Shown piece by piece: positions 22,120 to 36,138 of a stretch of DNA of 64,000 bases (the first letter of the stretch is position 1; each line of letters opens with the position of its first letter). The translations under genes were made by a program, and so were the position numbers. The stretch covers positions 377,974,137-378,038,136 of the forward strand of contig JASDDO010000006.1 in the NCBI GenBank assembly GCA_030015575.1. Direction: 5' to 3'. The stretch comes from Agapanthus africanus. Taxonomy: Eukaryota; Streptophyta; Magnoliopsida; Asparagales; Amaryllidaceae. The notes below the pieces were generated by a model. It saw only the letters and a program-made list of their open reading frames with translations, was not told the DNA's origin and made no database searches.

Positions 22120-25100
22120 TCCCATGTTGATTCTCCTGGTGAATCCTTTCTCCATATCACTCGGACCAAGTTTACTTCCTTATTCTGTAATGTCTTCACC
22201 TTTCGGTCCAGGATCTCAACTGGTTATTGCTCGCAGCTTAAGTCAGTTTGTACTGTGAGCTCTGAGTGATCAAGTATGTGGCTGGGGTCGCTCACATATC
22301 GTCGTAGCTAGGATATGTGGAACATGTTGTGCACTCCTTCCAATGAGGGTGGTAGTGCTAAACGGTATGCCACTTCTCCAACTCGTTCGAGTATGTCGAA
22401 CGGTCCTATGTATCTTGGAGTTAGCTTACCCCTCTTGCCAAAACGTATCATTCCACTGTTTTGAGAGATCTTCACGAATACATGGTCTCTAGCTTGGAAC
22501 TCCAGATGTCGACGCTTTGCATCTGCTCAATGTTTCTATCGGTCTTGGGCTATGCGCATCCTTTCCCTGATCGTGTGAACTACGTCCACAGTTGCCACGA
22601 TCATCTCTGGTCCAAGGAGTTCACGATCTCCGACGTCGTCCCAACTTTGCGGTGAATGACACTTCCGTCTGTAGAGTGCTGAGAATGGTGTCATTTCAAT
22701 GCTTGCCTGATAGCTGTTGTTGTATGAAACCTCCACAAGGTATAGCTGATCTTCCCACGAACCTCCGAAGTCTAACATACAGGCTCTTAGCATGTCTTCC
22801 AGAATCTGAATTGTTCGCTCGGACTGTCCGTTTGTTTGTGGATGATATGCCGTCCAAGAATTCAGACTCGTTCTCAGACTAGCTTGTAGACTTTGCCAAA
22901 ATTGTGATCGAAATCTTGTATCACGATCGGAGACGATGCAAACAGGTACTCCATGTAATCTCACGATCTCTTGCATGAGTTTTATGGGTATCAAATATGG
23001 TATAGCTTGAAGGTTTAAATCTTACTTTAGATTTATGCTTACCTCCATGTACTTCTTTGCTAACGTCTCGGTTGATTGGCCAACTCGAAATGGAATAAAG
23101 TGAGCTGACTTGGTGAGTCGATCCATAATAACCCATATTTCTTCGTTACCCTTCGTGCTGCGAGGAATGGCAGTCACGAAGTCCATGCTAATGTGCTGCC
23201 ATTTCCATTCTGGGATTGGTAACGGCTGAAGTAGTCCAGCAGTTCTGTGATGTTCAGCCTTCACTTGCTGACACACCAAACACTTTGTTACGCTTCTACC
23301 TACTTTGCGCTTCATTTCATACCACCAGTAGTATTGTCGTAGATCTTTGTACATCTTCGTACCACCGGGGTGTACCGAATACGGAAAGCCGTGAGCTTCT
23401 TTTATCAACTCTTCTCGAACTGGGCCGATTGGCACACATAATCGACTTCCATATTGCAAGGATCCATCTTCGTAGATGATGAAGTCGGTTCGAAGTCCAC
23501 TTTCTACTTGTTCTTGGATCTTTTGTAGCTTGACATCATTTGCTTGAGCTGCCTTAATCTGATTGAAAAGAGTGGACTGGACTTATAAGTTCATCAAATA
23601 TGAAGTGTTACCTGGCATAACTACTTCGATTTCCAATCCGCGCAATTCTTGCTGTAACTTCCACTGAGCGGTAAGGTTCATTGCTAATGGTTGGCGACTA
23701 AGTGCATCGGGAACTACGTTCACCTTCCTAGGGTGATACTGTAGGTTGATGTCGAAGTCCGCCATGAGTTCTAACCATATTCTCTGCCGCATGTTTAGTT
23801 CCTTCTGAGTCAACACATACTTCAGACTCTCGTGGTCAATGTATATAACCACTCGTTCTCCCAAGAGATAGTGGCGCCAAATCTTAAGTGCAAAGATAAC
23901 GGCTGCCAACTCCAGATCATGTGTTGGATAGTTGCGCTCATGAACCTTTAACTTTCTTGATGCAAAAGCCACAACTTTTCCATGCTGGTGTAGAACACAT
24001 CCTAATTCTTTACCGGACGCATCACAATGCACAACGAATCTTCCAGATTGATCTGGTATTACGTGGATAGGAGCAGAGATTAATCTTGACTTGAGTTCTT
24101 CAAAAGATTTTTCACATGCCTTTGACCACATGAATGCTTCATTTTTATGTGTGATCTTGGTTAGGGGTGCTGCAATTTTTGAGAAGCCTTCAATGAATCG
24201 TCGGTAGTATCCTGCTAATCCTAAGAACTTCGTATATCTTTCCCCGTCTTTGGTGTCGGCTACTCGCTGACAAAAGACACCTTAGCTGGATCTACTGATA
24301 TTTCTTCGCCTGAAATGATATGTCCGAGAAATCCGACTTGATCTAGCCAAAATTCACACTTGCTGTACTTGGCGTGGAGCTGATGTTATCGCAATGTCTC
24401 CAGGACAATCCGTAAGTGCTCGGCGTATTCTTTCCGATTCTTTGAATACACCAGGATGTCGTCGATGAAGATAACAACGAACCTGTCTAAGTACTCTCGG
24501 AAAACTTGGTTCATCAAGTTCATAAAGATGGCAGGATGTCGTCGATGAAGATAACAACGAACCTGTCTAAGTACTCTCGGAAAACTTGGTTCATCAAGTT
24601 CATAAAGATGGCAGGTGCGTTGGTCACCCCAAATGGCATTACGAGATATTCATAATGACCATATCGAGTCCTAAACGCCGTCTTCGGAATGTCGGACTCT
24701 TTGACCTTCACCCGATAATAACCCGAACGAAGATTTAGCTTTGAAAATACACAAGACCCACTTAACTGATCGAAAAGATCATCGATGCGTGGTAGTGGAT
24801 ACTTGTTCTTAATCGTCATTTCGTTCAGAGCTCGATAATCCATACACATCCTGTATGAACCTTCCTTCTTCTTCACGATTAATACCGGAGATCCCCAACT
24901 TGAAGTACTGGGTCGGATCCAACCTTTCTTCAGCAGTCCAACTGAATACGGATATCTTTCAAACCCTCTGGACTTAACCGGTATGGAGCTTTGATTACAG
25001 ATTGAGCACCAGGTTGTAAATCAATACTAAACTCAAGAGCTCGATCGGGAGGCAAACCTGATATGTCTTCAAGGAACACATCCTCGAACTTTCGAACTAC

Positions 25101-25600
25101 TTCGGGCTTTTCTTCTTCTGCCGGTAGAGAGAACACTTATGCATTCTTCGGTTTAGCATGGTAGCTTCCTGGCTCTAAATTTATATCCCCACTTTTAAAA
25201 TAGAAGATTGGGTGATCTAGTATCTCAGATACTACTCTCTTTTGACGGCAGTCAATAGTAGCATAGAATACTCACAGCCAATCCATTCCCAATACAACAT
25301 CGAAATTTGTGATGTACAGTACTTTGAAATTTGCGTAGAATTCTCGTCCGCAAACTATAACTGGGCACTGATCATACCCTAAAGTTTCCTTCAATACTCC
25401 ATTCCCGAAACTGACATTCCAGCTTGAAATGAGTGGCTTCACGGGAATCGCATGCGTTCTCACGAATCGTTGGGACATGAAGCATTGTGAAGCTCCAGTG
25501 TCGAAAAGTGCGAATGAAGGAAGGGTGGCTACTAGTATAGTACCTAAGTTGTGTGGGATTGAGTTTAGATATAGGAAAAGTATGGTGATACACAAGAATT
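22120..25600 (-). pseudogene. Element G pol region (broken)
   Basis: On the minus strand the order is protease (FDTGAS, near 25490-25510), RT ([26 protein letters not shown]; about 24350-25140), RNase H ([15 protein letters not shown], then PDALSRQ; about 23600-24131) and integrase (HPGG, CLVCQQVKAEH, DFVTAIPRS, then SDRDTRF and HPQTNGQSERT; about 22540-23460). A chromodomain-like tail (about 22130-22260) follows. RT before integrase marks Ty3/gypsy, and the tail and the RT wording mark a Tekay-type chromovirus, a group known to target heterochromatin. Many breaks are present and it is not functional. Confidence 0.85.
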
Positions 25601-25639
25601 GAAAAATTGAAAGGATTGGGGGATTTACCAGTGATGACT

Positions 25640-26000
25640 CGTCCTGTGGTTTCGGCCTCCTCGACCGTCATTGTAAAAGCCCTACATCTCGGTACATTCC
25701 TCCTTACCGGAGGCACATTTCTCTGTCCTTGGGGCACATTTCTCTGCCCTTGAGGCACATTTCTCAGTGCCTGATGGAATTGATGTTGAGGCTATACAGG
25801 TGGTCTACGTGGAGCTGGTGCAGGAAGAGCTGGGCGGAGTGCAGGTGATTGGATAGCTGGCCTCTGCGGGGCTGTGATTGCCGGTCTGGGTACTGGTGCT
25901 GTGTTAAAACGATATGGGCATGCTCCTATAGAGTGAGTAGATGCGCCACAAATCAAACACATGCCATTTTCATGCCTGCAGTCCTTCGCCAGGTGTTCAG
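25640..26000 (-). pseudogene. Element G gag, zinc-knuckle end (broken)
   Basis: Near 25925-25966 the minus strand encodes a CX2CX4HX4C knuckle (CLICGASTHSIGAC), the nucleic-acid-binding end of gag. A Pro/Gln-rich linker follows toward the protease. Copia-2 separates it from the rest of gag. Confidence 0.75.
25996..26000. repeat. Target-site duplication TTCAG, left flank of Copia-2
   Basis: TTCAG precedes the LTR start TGTAAG and recurs at 36134-36138. The duplication shows that Copia-2 inserted into G's gag. Confidence 0.95.
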
Positions 26001-28071
26001 TGTAAGTCCATATTGCGACCCCCGGTTCTTACGGGGAGGCGGAAACGGTATAAAAATCAAATTTTTAGTGCAAGAGGCAACATGGACTAGACTTGGTCGG
26101 GATCGTGTCTAAACTAAACTAGCAAATACGCTAAAAGGAGTTAGCTACTCGGATGAGGGTTATACCTAAACTTGAACTCCTTCTTCTTGAAATCTTGTAG
26201 AGGTTGATGGTTCTCTTTTGTCGCCTTCTTCCGTCGAAGATGGATCCACCTCGAGGGTTCGACCTTGGGCTCTTTCTCGGACTTGGAGTGAACTAGAATC
26301 TCCGGTTTGCTAATCCTTTGATCCTAGGGTGAGTAGAGAGTGACTAGGGTTTGCTTTCCTTTTAAAAGAGAAGGATTCTCAACTCATGAGAGGGTTTCTC
26401 TTTACTAGAGGAAGAAGAAGATGAAGAGAGGAGAGAGAATGAGAATGATAGAATGAGCTATATTTTCTCTTCTTGCAACCATAATGCAAAAGAATAATAT
26501 TATCTAAATGATAATAATTGAAAATGAGAATAGTTGATGGTAGTGTTTGGAATGACCACAACCATGCTTCATTTAATAAAAAGTAAGCATGAATCAAGGA
26601 AGACTTTCAAGGCATGAAAGTGGTCAATGGTCAACAAGTCAACCAAGGTCAACAAGTCAACAAAGAACAACCATAACATAATTCTCATTTAATTATTATT
26701 ATTAATAGATAATAAATAAATCCATTAGGGTTTGGAAAAAGAAGACTGTCAACTGTGCATACGCACCCGTTCCGAAACCCTAATGAAAAACCTCATTCTC
26801 CTCCTCAATCAACTGTGCATACACACCTGCATTCTCGTTCCGAAAAACAAGAATACCAAGATATAAAAGCAACCCCAAAACATATACCAGTATCTGGCTC
26901 AAACCAGAGCCTGCCAGTATAATCCGTCCGGACTCCAAACGTGCACAAGTGCGCGGATGAGAACGAACCCTGTCGCAAAACCATGCGACCTCTACTCTGT
27001 TTTGCCCAGAGGCGAATACCCTCTGTGTGGGACTCTAAAGACTCGACACTACGCTGGCAGTGGGTTTAACCACAGACCGCAAGCGGCACTAGCTGTGCGT
27101 AACGGTCCCCAGGTAGATGCCGACAAGAAGGCTGACGAGGTGAAACCCCATCTGAACTCCTACTGAGTCTGAATGTGACAGTCTCCGTACAGTCCGGTCT
27201 GTTCGTCTGATACATCGCATGGCGGGCCTAGGGGGTGGTAAACGTCAGTCCCCCAATAGCGGTACAAGTCGTGCCGGAGCGAAGCCCAAAACACCCTGAG
27301 ATAACACTGGAAACCTACCAGTATATCTCGTTTGCCCTGGCCAGGGACTATTCGTGTAATGGCTCTCCTAGACACAGCGCGATGTCAACCCCCAATACCG
27401 GGAGAGACGAATCCTGTCTAACCGTCACTGCCTCCAAGTGCTTCGGGACTGCGCCCAACCACCACCCGTTTGCACGACTCCTTTGAGCCGTGGTAGGGTA
27501 GTGATCAAAGTGCAGTGGGAACACACTTGAGGCGAAGTGCCAGTGTCAAGTCAGCGGACTAAGCTGTACTCATGTCACCTGGGAACTGATAACTGACGAT
27601 AGGTATAATACCAACCTGTCAGTTCCCGACGAGTCCTGTCCAGTGTACTCGTAACCCAACGAGCACCCGTATACTATCTCCAGTACGACGTACTGATGGC
27701 TGTGGGACAGACCATCTCCCACACTGGGATGAGAAGCGCATACGCTAGTCTACTCCGGAGTATCGATGCCCTGTCTCGATAGTCCTGCGACTAGGGACCT
27801 GTATAAGGATGTGCTTATAGATTACCCAGCCCCCACTAGTGTGACTGCCATCACAACGCTGGTAATCAAGCAAAGATCCTAAGGGCTCCACTAATGCGTA
27901 TAAGTGATATACTGAAATAAACACAAGTACACATTGAAGTAGAAACAAACCAAGTAGCATACTACTATTTTGAGCAAGATTGTATATACAAGGTGAATAT
28001 CCCAAGCATCCATTAAGTAATATACAAACTAGTATGATACAGTAATGGCCTCTAGGGCATATACACTAACA
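26001..28071 (-). repeat. Copia-2 3' LTR
   Basis: This is 2071 bp with + strand ends TGTAAGTCC and CACTAACA. It is nearly identical to 34063-36133. It carries TTGAC-type sites (GTCAA on +) near 26620-26665. Confidence 0.95.
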
Positions 28072-28085
28072 ATCTCCCACTTGCA
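28072..28085 (-). other. Copia-2 polypurine tract
   Basis: On the minus strand this is TGCAAGTGGGAGAT, directly before the 3' LTR and identical to the tract of Copia-1. Confidence 0.9.
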
Positions 28086-31000
28086 CTAAGGCCATGTACT
28101 GGCGTATCGAAGACCTATCATCTCGATCAGCCGCTCGAACTGAGTCTGGGGTAGGGCCTTGGTGAATGGATCTGCAGTGTTCTCTTCTGAAGCAACCCTC
28201 CGAACCTCGATCTCCTTGCGATCCATGATCTCCCTGATCAGGTGATACCGCCTCAAGATGTGCCTGGATCTCTGATGGGACCTGGGTTTCTTCGCTAAAG
28301 CTATAGCCCCGTTGTTGTCGCAATACAGAGGTATTGGGTCAACAATGGACGGAACCACCTGAAGTTCTTTCAAGAACTTCCTCATCCAGACAGCTTCTTT
28401 TGCGGCATCAGATGCAGCGATGTATTCCGCTTCCATCGTCGAGTCTGCAACGGTTTCCTGTTTGGAACTCTTCCAACACACCGCCCCTCCATTGAGGGTG
28501 AAGACAAAACCCGACATGGACTTGGAATCATCCTTGTCACTCTGGAAGCTGGAGTCAGCAAAGGCCTCGATCTGGAGGTCTTTTGCGCCATACACCAAGA
28601 ACATCTCCTTAGTCCTTCTCAGGTACTTGAGAATGTTCTTTACTGCTATCCAATGTTTCTCCCCAGGGTTTGACTGATACCGGCTTACGACACTCAGTGC
28701 ATAAGCTACATCCGGTCTGGTACACAACATCGCATACATTATAGAGCCTACCGCAGAAGCGTAGGGTATAATAGACATGCGATCCCTCTCCAAATCAGTC
28801 TTGGGAGACATCTCTTTAGAGAGGGTGATCCCGTGACAAGCCGGTAGGTTACCGCGCTTGGAATCTTCCATACTGAATCTTTTCACTATGGTGTCGATGT
28901 ACCTGGACTGAGAAAGTCCCAATATCCTCTTGGATCTATCACGATGGATCCGGATCCCCAGGATGTATGAGGCATCACCCAGGTCTTTCATGGAGAACCT
29001 TTGTGACAAGAATCCTTTGACAGATTGTAGCATAGGAATGTCATTTCCTATTAAGAGAATGTCATCCACGTATAAAACGAGGAATACTACAGTTCTCGCT
29101 ACAAATCTACTATAGATGCATGGTTCATCTGGATTTTTGATAAAGCCAAATTCTTTGACTGTCTCATCAAAACAGATGTTCCAACTCCGCGATGCCTGCT
29201 TTAGTCCATAAATGGACTTAAGCAACTTGCACACCTTTCCGCTGCTCCCACTCTGAATGAAACCCTCTGGCTGATCCATATAGACACACTCCTCTAAATT
29301 TCCATTTAGAAAAGCTGTCTTTACGTCCATTTGCCAGATCTCATAATCGTGGAAGGCAGCAATGGCAAGAAGGATCCGAATGGATTTCAGCATGGCTACT
29401 GGAGAAAAGGTTTCGTCGTAGTCCAAGCCAGGTCTTTGACGAAAACCCTTTGCTACCAGCCTAGCTTTATAGGTCTCAACCTGTCCATCTACACCAATCT
29501 TCCTTTTGAAGATCCACTTGCATCCTACGGGTTTTACCCCGTCTGGAGCAATGTCCAACGTCCATACCTTGTTGGTGTACATGGACTCCATTTCGGTCCG
29601 CATTGCATCCAGCCATTTCACTGAGTCAACGCTCTGAACGGCCTGCTGGAAGCTAGTAGGCTCATCATAATCTATGATTCAATCCTCTCGATCCCCGTCT
29701 ATGAGAAAACCGTAGTATCTCTCGGGCGGATGAGACTGCCTACTACTCCTGCGGAGCGGCGTAGGAATGTCCTGTTCTGTTGAACCCTCTGGTTCCACCA
29801 AACTTTCAGTAACAGTCTGTGGTTCTGGAATTTCTTCCAGCTCTACTGCGCTCCCACTTATTTCTTTTTCTATGAACTGGTGTTCTAGAAAGTGGGCATG
29901 ACGAGAAACAAGAACTTTTTGTTCCTCTTCACAGTAGAAGAAATATCCCTTGGAATTCTTTGGATATCCCACAAACTTGCACAGTACTGAGCGTGCCTCG
30001 AGCTTGTCCGCATGCTGCTTTTTGACAAAAGCTGGACTTCCCCATATCTTAATGTGATTAAGATGGGGTCTCTTCCCACACCACATCTCAAATGGCGTGG
30101 TAGGCACAGTCTTAGTGGGAACTCAGTTCAAAAGGTATGCGGCTGATTCTAGTGCATACCCCCAGAATGATCGCGGTAACTCAGCGTTACTCATCATGGA
30201 CCGCACCATATCCAATAGGGTGCGGTTCCGTCTCTCCGATACACCGTTATGTTGCGGGGTGTATGGAGGAGTAAGCTGAGAGAGAATTCCGTTCTCTTTT
30301 AAATAGTCCAGGAATTCGGCACTTAAGTATTCTCCACCTCGATCCGATCTTAGAATCTTAATACTTTTGCCGGTCTGTTTCTCTACTTCATTCTTATACT
30401 CCTGGAATTTTCCAAAGGCCTCGGACTTATGTTTCATTAAGAAGACATAACCGTACCTTGAGAAGTCATCCGTAAAAGTAATGAAGTAAGAATGTCCGCT
30501 TCGGGCATGTGTAGACATTGGACCGCACACGTCACTGTGTACGAGTCCCAAGAGCTCGCTCGCTCTTACTCCATGTCCAGTAAACGGAGTCTTTGTCATC
30601 TTTCCTTTGAGACAAGATTGACAAGTGGCATATGATTGATATTCGAACGCATTCAAATATCCTTCTGTATGCAACTTAGTCAACCTTCTCTCATTGATGT
30701 GACCCAATCTACAATGCCATAAGAAAGTCTGATTTATTTCTGGAGACTTTCTTTTGTGTGTATTCTGGACATTGAAAATCTGTGGTTGGTTTAACACGTA
30801 TATACCATTACTCAGAGTACCTGACCCAATCAATACTTGATTAAGGTGAATGTTTACAACATTACTTACAAACGCAAATTCATAACCTTCTTTAGAAACT
30901 AAAGATACAGAAATGATATTACAAGTTGCGTTGGGTACAAAAAAAGCAATTACGCAAAACCAAAACATGTCCATCTGACATTCCCAGGTGATAGTCCCCC

Positions 31001-32055
31001 ACGGCTTTAGCATCCATGCTAGCTCCGTTCGCAACTCTGAGGGTCATGTCACCTGCCTTCAAATCCCTACGGTTTCTCAACGCCTGCAAAGAATTACAGA
31101 TATGAGATCCTGATCCGGTATCCAATACCCAGGAAGTAGAGTTTATTGAAAGACAGTTTTCAATAACATACACACCTGAAGCTGAAGCTGCAACCTGCTT
31201 CAATTCCTGTGTTCTGGCCTTCCAGGCCCTGCAATCATTCTTCCAGTGTCCTTTCTTATGACAAAAGAAGCATTCTTCCTTATCCACAAGCTTCCCCGCT
31301 ATCTTTGTTGCTTTCCCTTTTTCCTTCGTATCCACTTTACTAACACCGCCCCTTGGTTTGGCGGGGGCCTTCTTCTTCTTTCCCTTGGCTTTCGCCTTGG
31401 ACCTAGAAGAAGATGATCCTCCTACAAACAAAGTGGATGTATCCCTACTTTTCTGTAGGGTGCCCTCTGCGCTCCTCAGCATGTTGAGGAGCTCTGATAG
31501 TTCAACCTCTTTTTCTTGTAGGTTGAAGTTCAGTATAAACTGGGCGTAAGTGGAAGGAAGGGACTGGAGAACTATATCCGTATATAGTTCACTCTCCAAT
31601 GTGATCCCTAGGTCAGCGAGCTCCTCAATGTAGCCGATCATCTTTAGCACGTGCTCGGCTACTGATGATCCGACGGCCATCTTTGTCGAAAACAACTTTT
31701 TCGACGCTTCGTATCTTGCGATACGTGATTGCTCTCCATACAGTTCTTTTGTATGGAGCAATATGGACTCCATGTCCATATTCTCATGCCTCCTCTGATG
31801 TTCGTTGTCCATCGAGGCAAGCAGGAGGCACTTGGCCTTCACGCTATCAATCTCCCAAGTCTTGCGGATTTCCTTATCCGCGACGCTGGAAGTTGGACCA
31901 GGGACAGGGGGAGCTTTGGTGGTAAGAAGATACCCCAGCTTGTCATAAGTGATTGCTATCTTGACATTCCTGAGCCAATCTTTGTAGTTTGGCCCTGTCA
32001 GCTTATTTTTATCTAGGAGTAACTTAAGTCCAGTCATGTTGATTGGTCGCTGCAA
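28086..32055 (-). pseudogene. Copia-2 gag-pol coding region (broken)
   Basis: The minus strand gives gag from the Met at 32055 (MTGLKLLLDKNKLTG follows six residues later), a CCHC knuckle (CFFCHKKGHWKNDC, about 31235-31280), protease with WVLDTGSGSHIC near 31100-31140, integrase near 30050-30760 (HCRLGH, SDVCGPM, SDRGGEYLS), RT near 28900-29620 (DVKTAFLNG, YVDDILLIGND) and RNase H near 28150-28600. Key motifs are better kept than in Copia-1. There are about three breaks. Translation of gag and pol from one frame is the usual copia arrangement. Confidence 0.9.
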
Positions 32056-34049
32056 TTAGGAGAGAGAAGAAGAAACACTCAGCATGATGCTCTTGCAAGT
32101 TTAGAGTGGTTTTTAGTTTGTCTAAACAGGATGGCTCCCACTGTTTCTCGAATCCCTCCTCAAACCATAAAGGAAGAATTAGTCAGGATCAATCCCACCG
32201 TACAATACTTGCTTAACCGTTCAGCCAGGCCGGTGTCGGTACTTCGAGGGAGGTTTTCCAACGCTTTCGCGAAGTTCCTTAATTAAAGAACCTCTTTTCC
32301 CTGGGGGCGTAACCCCGCTAACACCTTTCTAGGCACCTACTAGGTTTATAGCATTGATCGTTAAGTGAGAAATTTCCCGATGAGTAGCATATACTCACAG
32401 TAGGATCGGGATCCAAATATCATCGCGTGACGAAACTGAAGGAATCCTACCAGAATCACCACACTCCAAATGGTATGCAAATCTAGCAAGTTTCAGTACT
32501 TATGAAACTCCCGATGTGGATTTTTGCCCCATGCTCTTATGACCTTGACTTTGGCCAAAATATCATAAGTCACATGTCAAGTTCTGCCCGTCACTATCCA
32601 GGTTAATTTGGATCCATCCGTATCTACCCTTGACTTTGGCCAAAATGGCAGCACGACTGTCCCAAACCAACGCATCTATCTATGCTACACATGAACACCC
32701 AATAGCTACCAATCACTATGCCTTGACTTTGGCCAAAATACATAGCTTGAATACTATTGCCTATTCATGCGAAGCGACGGAGGGCTACGAATGGTTTTGG
32801 CGAAACCGTGAACGTAGTGAACTTGATTTAATCGATGGAACGAGATAGCTTTTAGAAGGAGTGGCTCAATCTCCGCATTTAAAAGTTAGTTTTGAAAAGA
32901 ACCGAGTGGTTTTTCGAAAGTGTTCCATCGACTTAAACTTGGTTTATTATCTTGCATTAGTTCTTTTAATGCGTGATATTCTTGCATTAGTACTTTTAAT
33001 GCGTCCCATCATTTAATCCTACCATTGCAGAAAACAACCAAAATATGACGTACGCTTATGCCATTCGCATTCGCCACGGGGCCCCGTCATTACCCGTTAG
33101 GTTACTTAACTAACGACAGAGCGGGGGCTGGGCTAGCGCGTCTGTAAAACATAAGCAACGCCTAAATAGAAAGCAATGATAGACATTTCAGATCACAGAT
33201 AAATACATTGGATATACTAGCAATCTGTAATTTGTACGAGCCTGTAACAAAAAACAGATAACACGGTCGCGGTGAATAGCCAAATCCCCACCCAAGACCC
33301 CTACGGGTGCGGCAAACTACCCGCCAAGTCCTCGGTAGTTTGTGCACCCCTCCATGGGTCTATCCTAGGAGCAAAAACAGTAAAAAGAATTATACAATGA
33401 CGGCTACAACCCCGACCCGGTTGTGCGGCCAAACAAATAATATAATTACATCAATTTACATTTACAATGAATTGCAAGAAAAGAAAACTCTCGTCTCACA
33501 ACCCCCGGCTATTCACCCGCGACAATCCAACATATTTATATACACATTCCAGCACATTACAGATCTTGTATAACCCCGACTAATCGTCTTATAGCGATTA
33601 GCCGACGTTCAATACAAGCAAACATCACAGATATAACCATCATAGTCAAAGTGTAGTGAAGTTCGGAAAAAAATACGGAATTATAGGACCCCAAAAGGAA
33701 ATTTCTTTTCTGGAAAATCTGGGAACATATAATATATTTTAAAAATCCCAAAACCAACACAGACACACACTGCAAGAAAAACGATGCACAGAAGACGACA
33801 AGTAGCGGCGGTTCCGCGGCGGATGCTTATCTTACGCGGCGGAAGCGCGGCGGTTTAGACGAGTTACTGTATCGTTTTTCTTGGGTGTTCACAGAAAAGC
33901 CTGAGCCGAATTTACATGTATAAATTTTTTCATTTTGAGCCAAAAAATTTTCAACAGAAACTCAGGTTTTGAAATTATCCGGTTTTGTGATTTTTTTCGG
34001 TTCCGAACTTCGTTACACCTTACTACCAAGCTAGTTTAAGTTTAGTTAG
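32056..34049 (-). other. Copia-2 untranslated leader
   Basis: This is about 2 kb without a credible gene. It is similar to the Copia-1 leader and carries CTTGACTTTGGCCAAAAT three times (near 32546, 32629 and 32722), the reverse complement of the motif in Copia-1 with one base changed. Confidence 0.75.
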
Positions 34050-34061
34050 GCTCTGATACCA
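34050..34061 (-). other. Copia-2 primer-binding site
   Basis: The minus strand reads TGGTATCAGAGC, one base from the 5' LTR, complementary to initiator tRNA-Met. Confidence 0.95.
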
Positions 34062-34062
34062 C

Positions 34063-36133
34063 TGTAAGTCCATATTGCGACCCCCGGTTCTTACGGGGAG
34101 GCGGAAACGGTATAAAAATCAAATTTTTAGTGCAAGAGGCAACATGGACTAGACTTGGTCGGGATCGTGTCTAAACTAAACTAGCAAATACGCTAAAAGG
34201 AGTTAGCTACTCGGATGAGGGTTATACCTAAACTTGAACTCCTTCTTCTTGAAATCTTGTAGAGGTTGATGGTTCTCTTTTGTCGCCTTCTTCCGTCGAA
34301 GATGGATCCACCTCGAGGGTTCGACCTTGGGCTCTTTCTCGGACTTGGAGTGAACTAGAATCTCCGGTTTGCTAATCCTTTGATCCTAGGGTGAGTAGAG
34401 AGTGACTAGGGTTTGCTTTCCTTTTAAAAGAGAAGGATTCTCAACTCATGAGAGGGTTTCTCTTTACTAGAGGAAGAAGAAGATGAAGAGAGGAGAGAGA
34501 ATGAGAATGATAGAATGAGCTATATTTTCTCTTCTTGCAACCATAATGCAAAAGAATAATATTATCTAAATGATAATAATTGAAAATGAGAATAGTTGAT
34601 GGTAGTGTTTGGAATGACCACAACCATGCTTCATTTAATAAAAAGTAAGCATGAATCAAGGAAGACTTTCAAGGCATGAAAGTGGTCAATGGTCAACAAG
34701 TCAACCAAGGTCAACAAGTCAACAAAGAACAACCATAACATAATTCTCATTTAATTATTATTATTAATAGATAATAAATAAATCCATTAGGGTTTGGAAA
34801 AAGAAGACTGTCAACTGTGCATACGCACCCGTTCCGAAACCCTAATGAAAAAGCTCATTCTCCTCCTCAATCAACTGTGCATACACACCTGCATTCTCGT
34901 TCCGAAAAACAAGAATACCAAGATATAAAAGCAACCCCAAAACATATACCAGTATCTGGCTCAAACCAGAGCCTGCCAGTATAATCCGTCCGGACTCCAA
35001 ACGTGCACAAGTGCGCGGATGAGAACGAACCCTGTCGCAAAACCATGCGACCTCTACTCTGTTTTGCCCAGAGGCGAATACCCTCTGTGTGGGACTCTAA
35101 AGACTCGACACTACGCTGGCAGTGGGTTTAACCACAGACCGCAAGCGGCACTAGCTGTGCGTAACGGTCCCCAGGTAGATGCCGACAAGAAGGCTGACGA
35201 GGTGAAACCCCATCTGAACTCCTACTGAGTCTGAATGTGACAGTCTCCGTACAGTCCGGTCTGTTCGTCTGATACATCGCATGGCGGGCCTAGGGGGTGG
35301 TAAACGTCAGTCCCCCAATAGCGGTACAAGTCGTGCCGGAGCGAAGCCCAAAACACCCTGAGATAACACTGGAAACCTACCAGTATATCTCGTTTGCCCT
35401 GGCCAGGGACTACTCGTGTAATGGCTCTCCTAGACACAGCGCGATGTCAACCCCCAATACCGGGAGAGACGAATCCTGTCTAACCGTCACTGCCTCCAAG
35501 TGCTTCGGGACTGCGCCCAACCACCACCCGTTTGCACGACTCCTTTGAGCCGTGGTAGGGTAGTGATCAAAGTGCAGTGGGAACACACTTGAGGCGAAGT
35601 GCCAGTGTCAAGTCAGCGGACTAAGCTGTACTCATGTCACCTGGGAACTGATAACTGACGATAGGTATAATACCAACCTGTCAGTTCCCGACGAGTCCTG
35701 TCCAGTGTACTCGTAACCCAACGAGCACCCGTATACTATCTCCAGTACGACGTACTGATGGCTGTGGGACAGACCATCTCCCACACTGGGATGAGAAGCG
35801 CATACGCTAGTCTACTCCGGAGTATCGATGCCCTGTCTCGATAGTCCTGCGACTAGGGACCTGTATAAGGATGTGCTTATAGATTACCCAGCCCCCACTA
35901 GTGTGACTGCCATCACAACGCTGGTAATCAAGCAAAGATCCTAAGGGCTCCACTAATGCGTATAAGTGATATACTGAAATAAACACAAGTACACATTGAA
36001 GTAGAAACAAACCAAGTAGCATACTACTATTTTGAGCAAGATTGTATATACAAGGTGAATATCCCAAGCATCCATTAAGTAATATACAAACTAGTATGAT
36101 ACAGTAATGGCCTCTAGGGCATATACACTAACA
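34063..36133 (-). repeat. Copia-2 5' LTR
   Basis: This is 2071 bp, nearly identical to the left LTR, and ends with CACTAACA before the TTCAG duplication. Confidence 0.95.
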
Positions 36134-36138
36134 TTCAG
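36134..36138. repeat. Target-site duplication TTCAG, right flank of Copia-2
   Basis: This is the second copy of the 5-bp duplication. Element G gag resumes immediately to the right. Confidence 0.95.

Larger units (their letters stand above)
26001..36133 (-). mobile_element. Copia-2: young Ty1/copia element inserted in element G
   Basis: This 10.1-kb minus-strand element has two LTRs of exactly 2071 bp each, a primer site, leader, gag-pol, polypurine tract and 5-bp target duplication. I saw only about two differences between the LTRs, so insertion is very recent, on the order of tens of thousands of years at ordinary plant rates. Even so, the coding region shows about three breaks, so it may have moved with help from other copies. 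It is closely related to Copia-1 in coding sequence, but the U5 part of the LTR differs clearly, so it is a separate subfamily. Confidence 0.95.

Noticed and set aside
27160-27486. Pairs of 70-86 codon ORFs in Copia-2 LTRs
   Set aside because: They appear in both LTRs as duplicates, overlap on both strands and have no domain.
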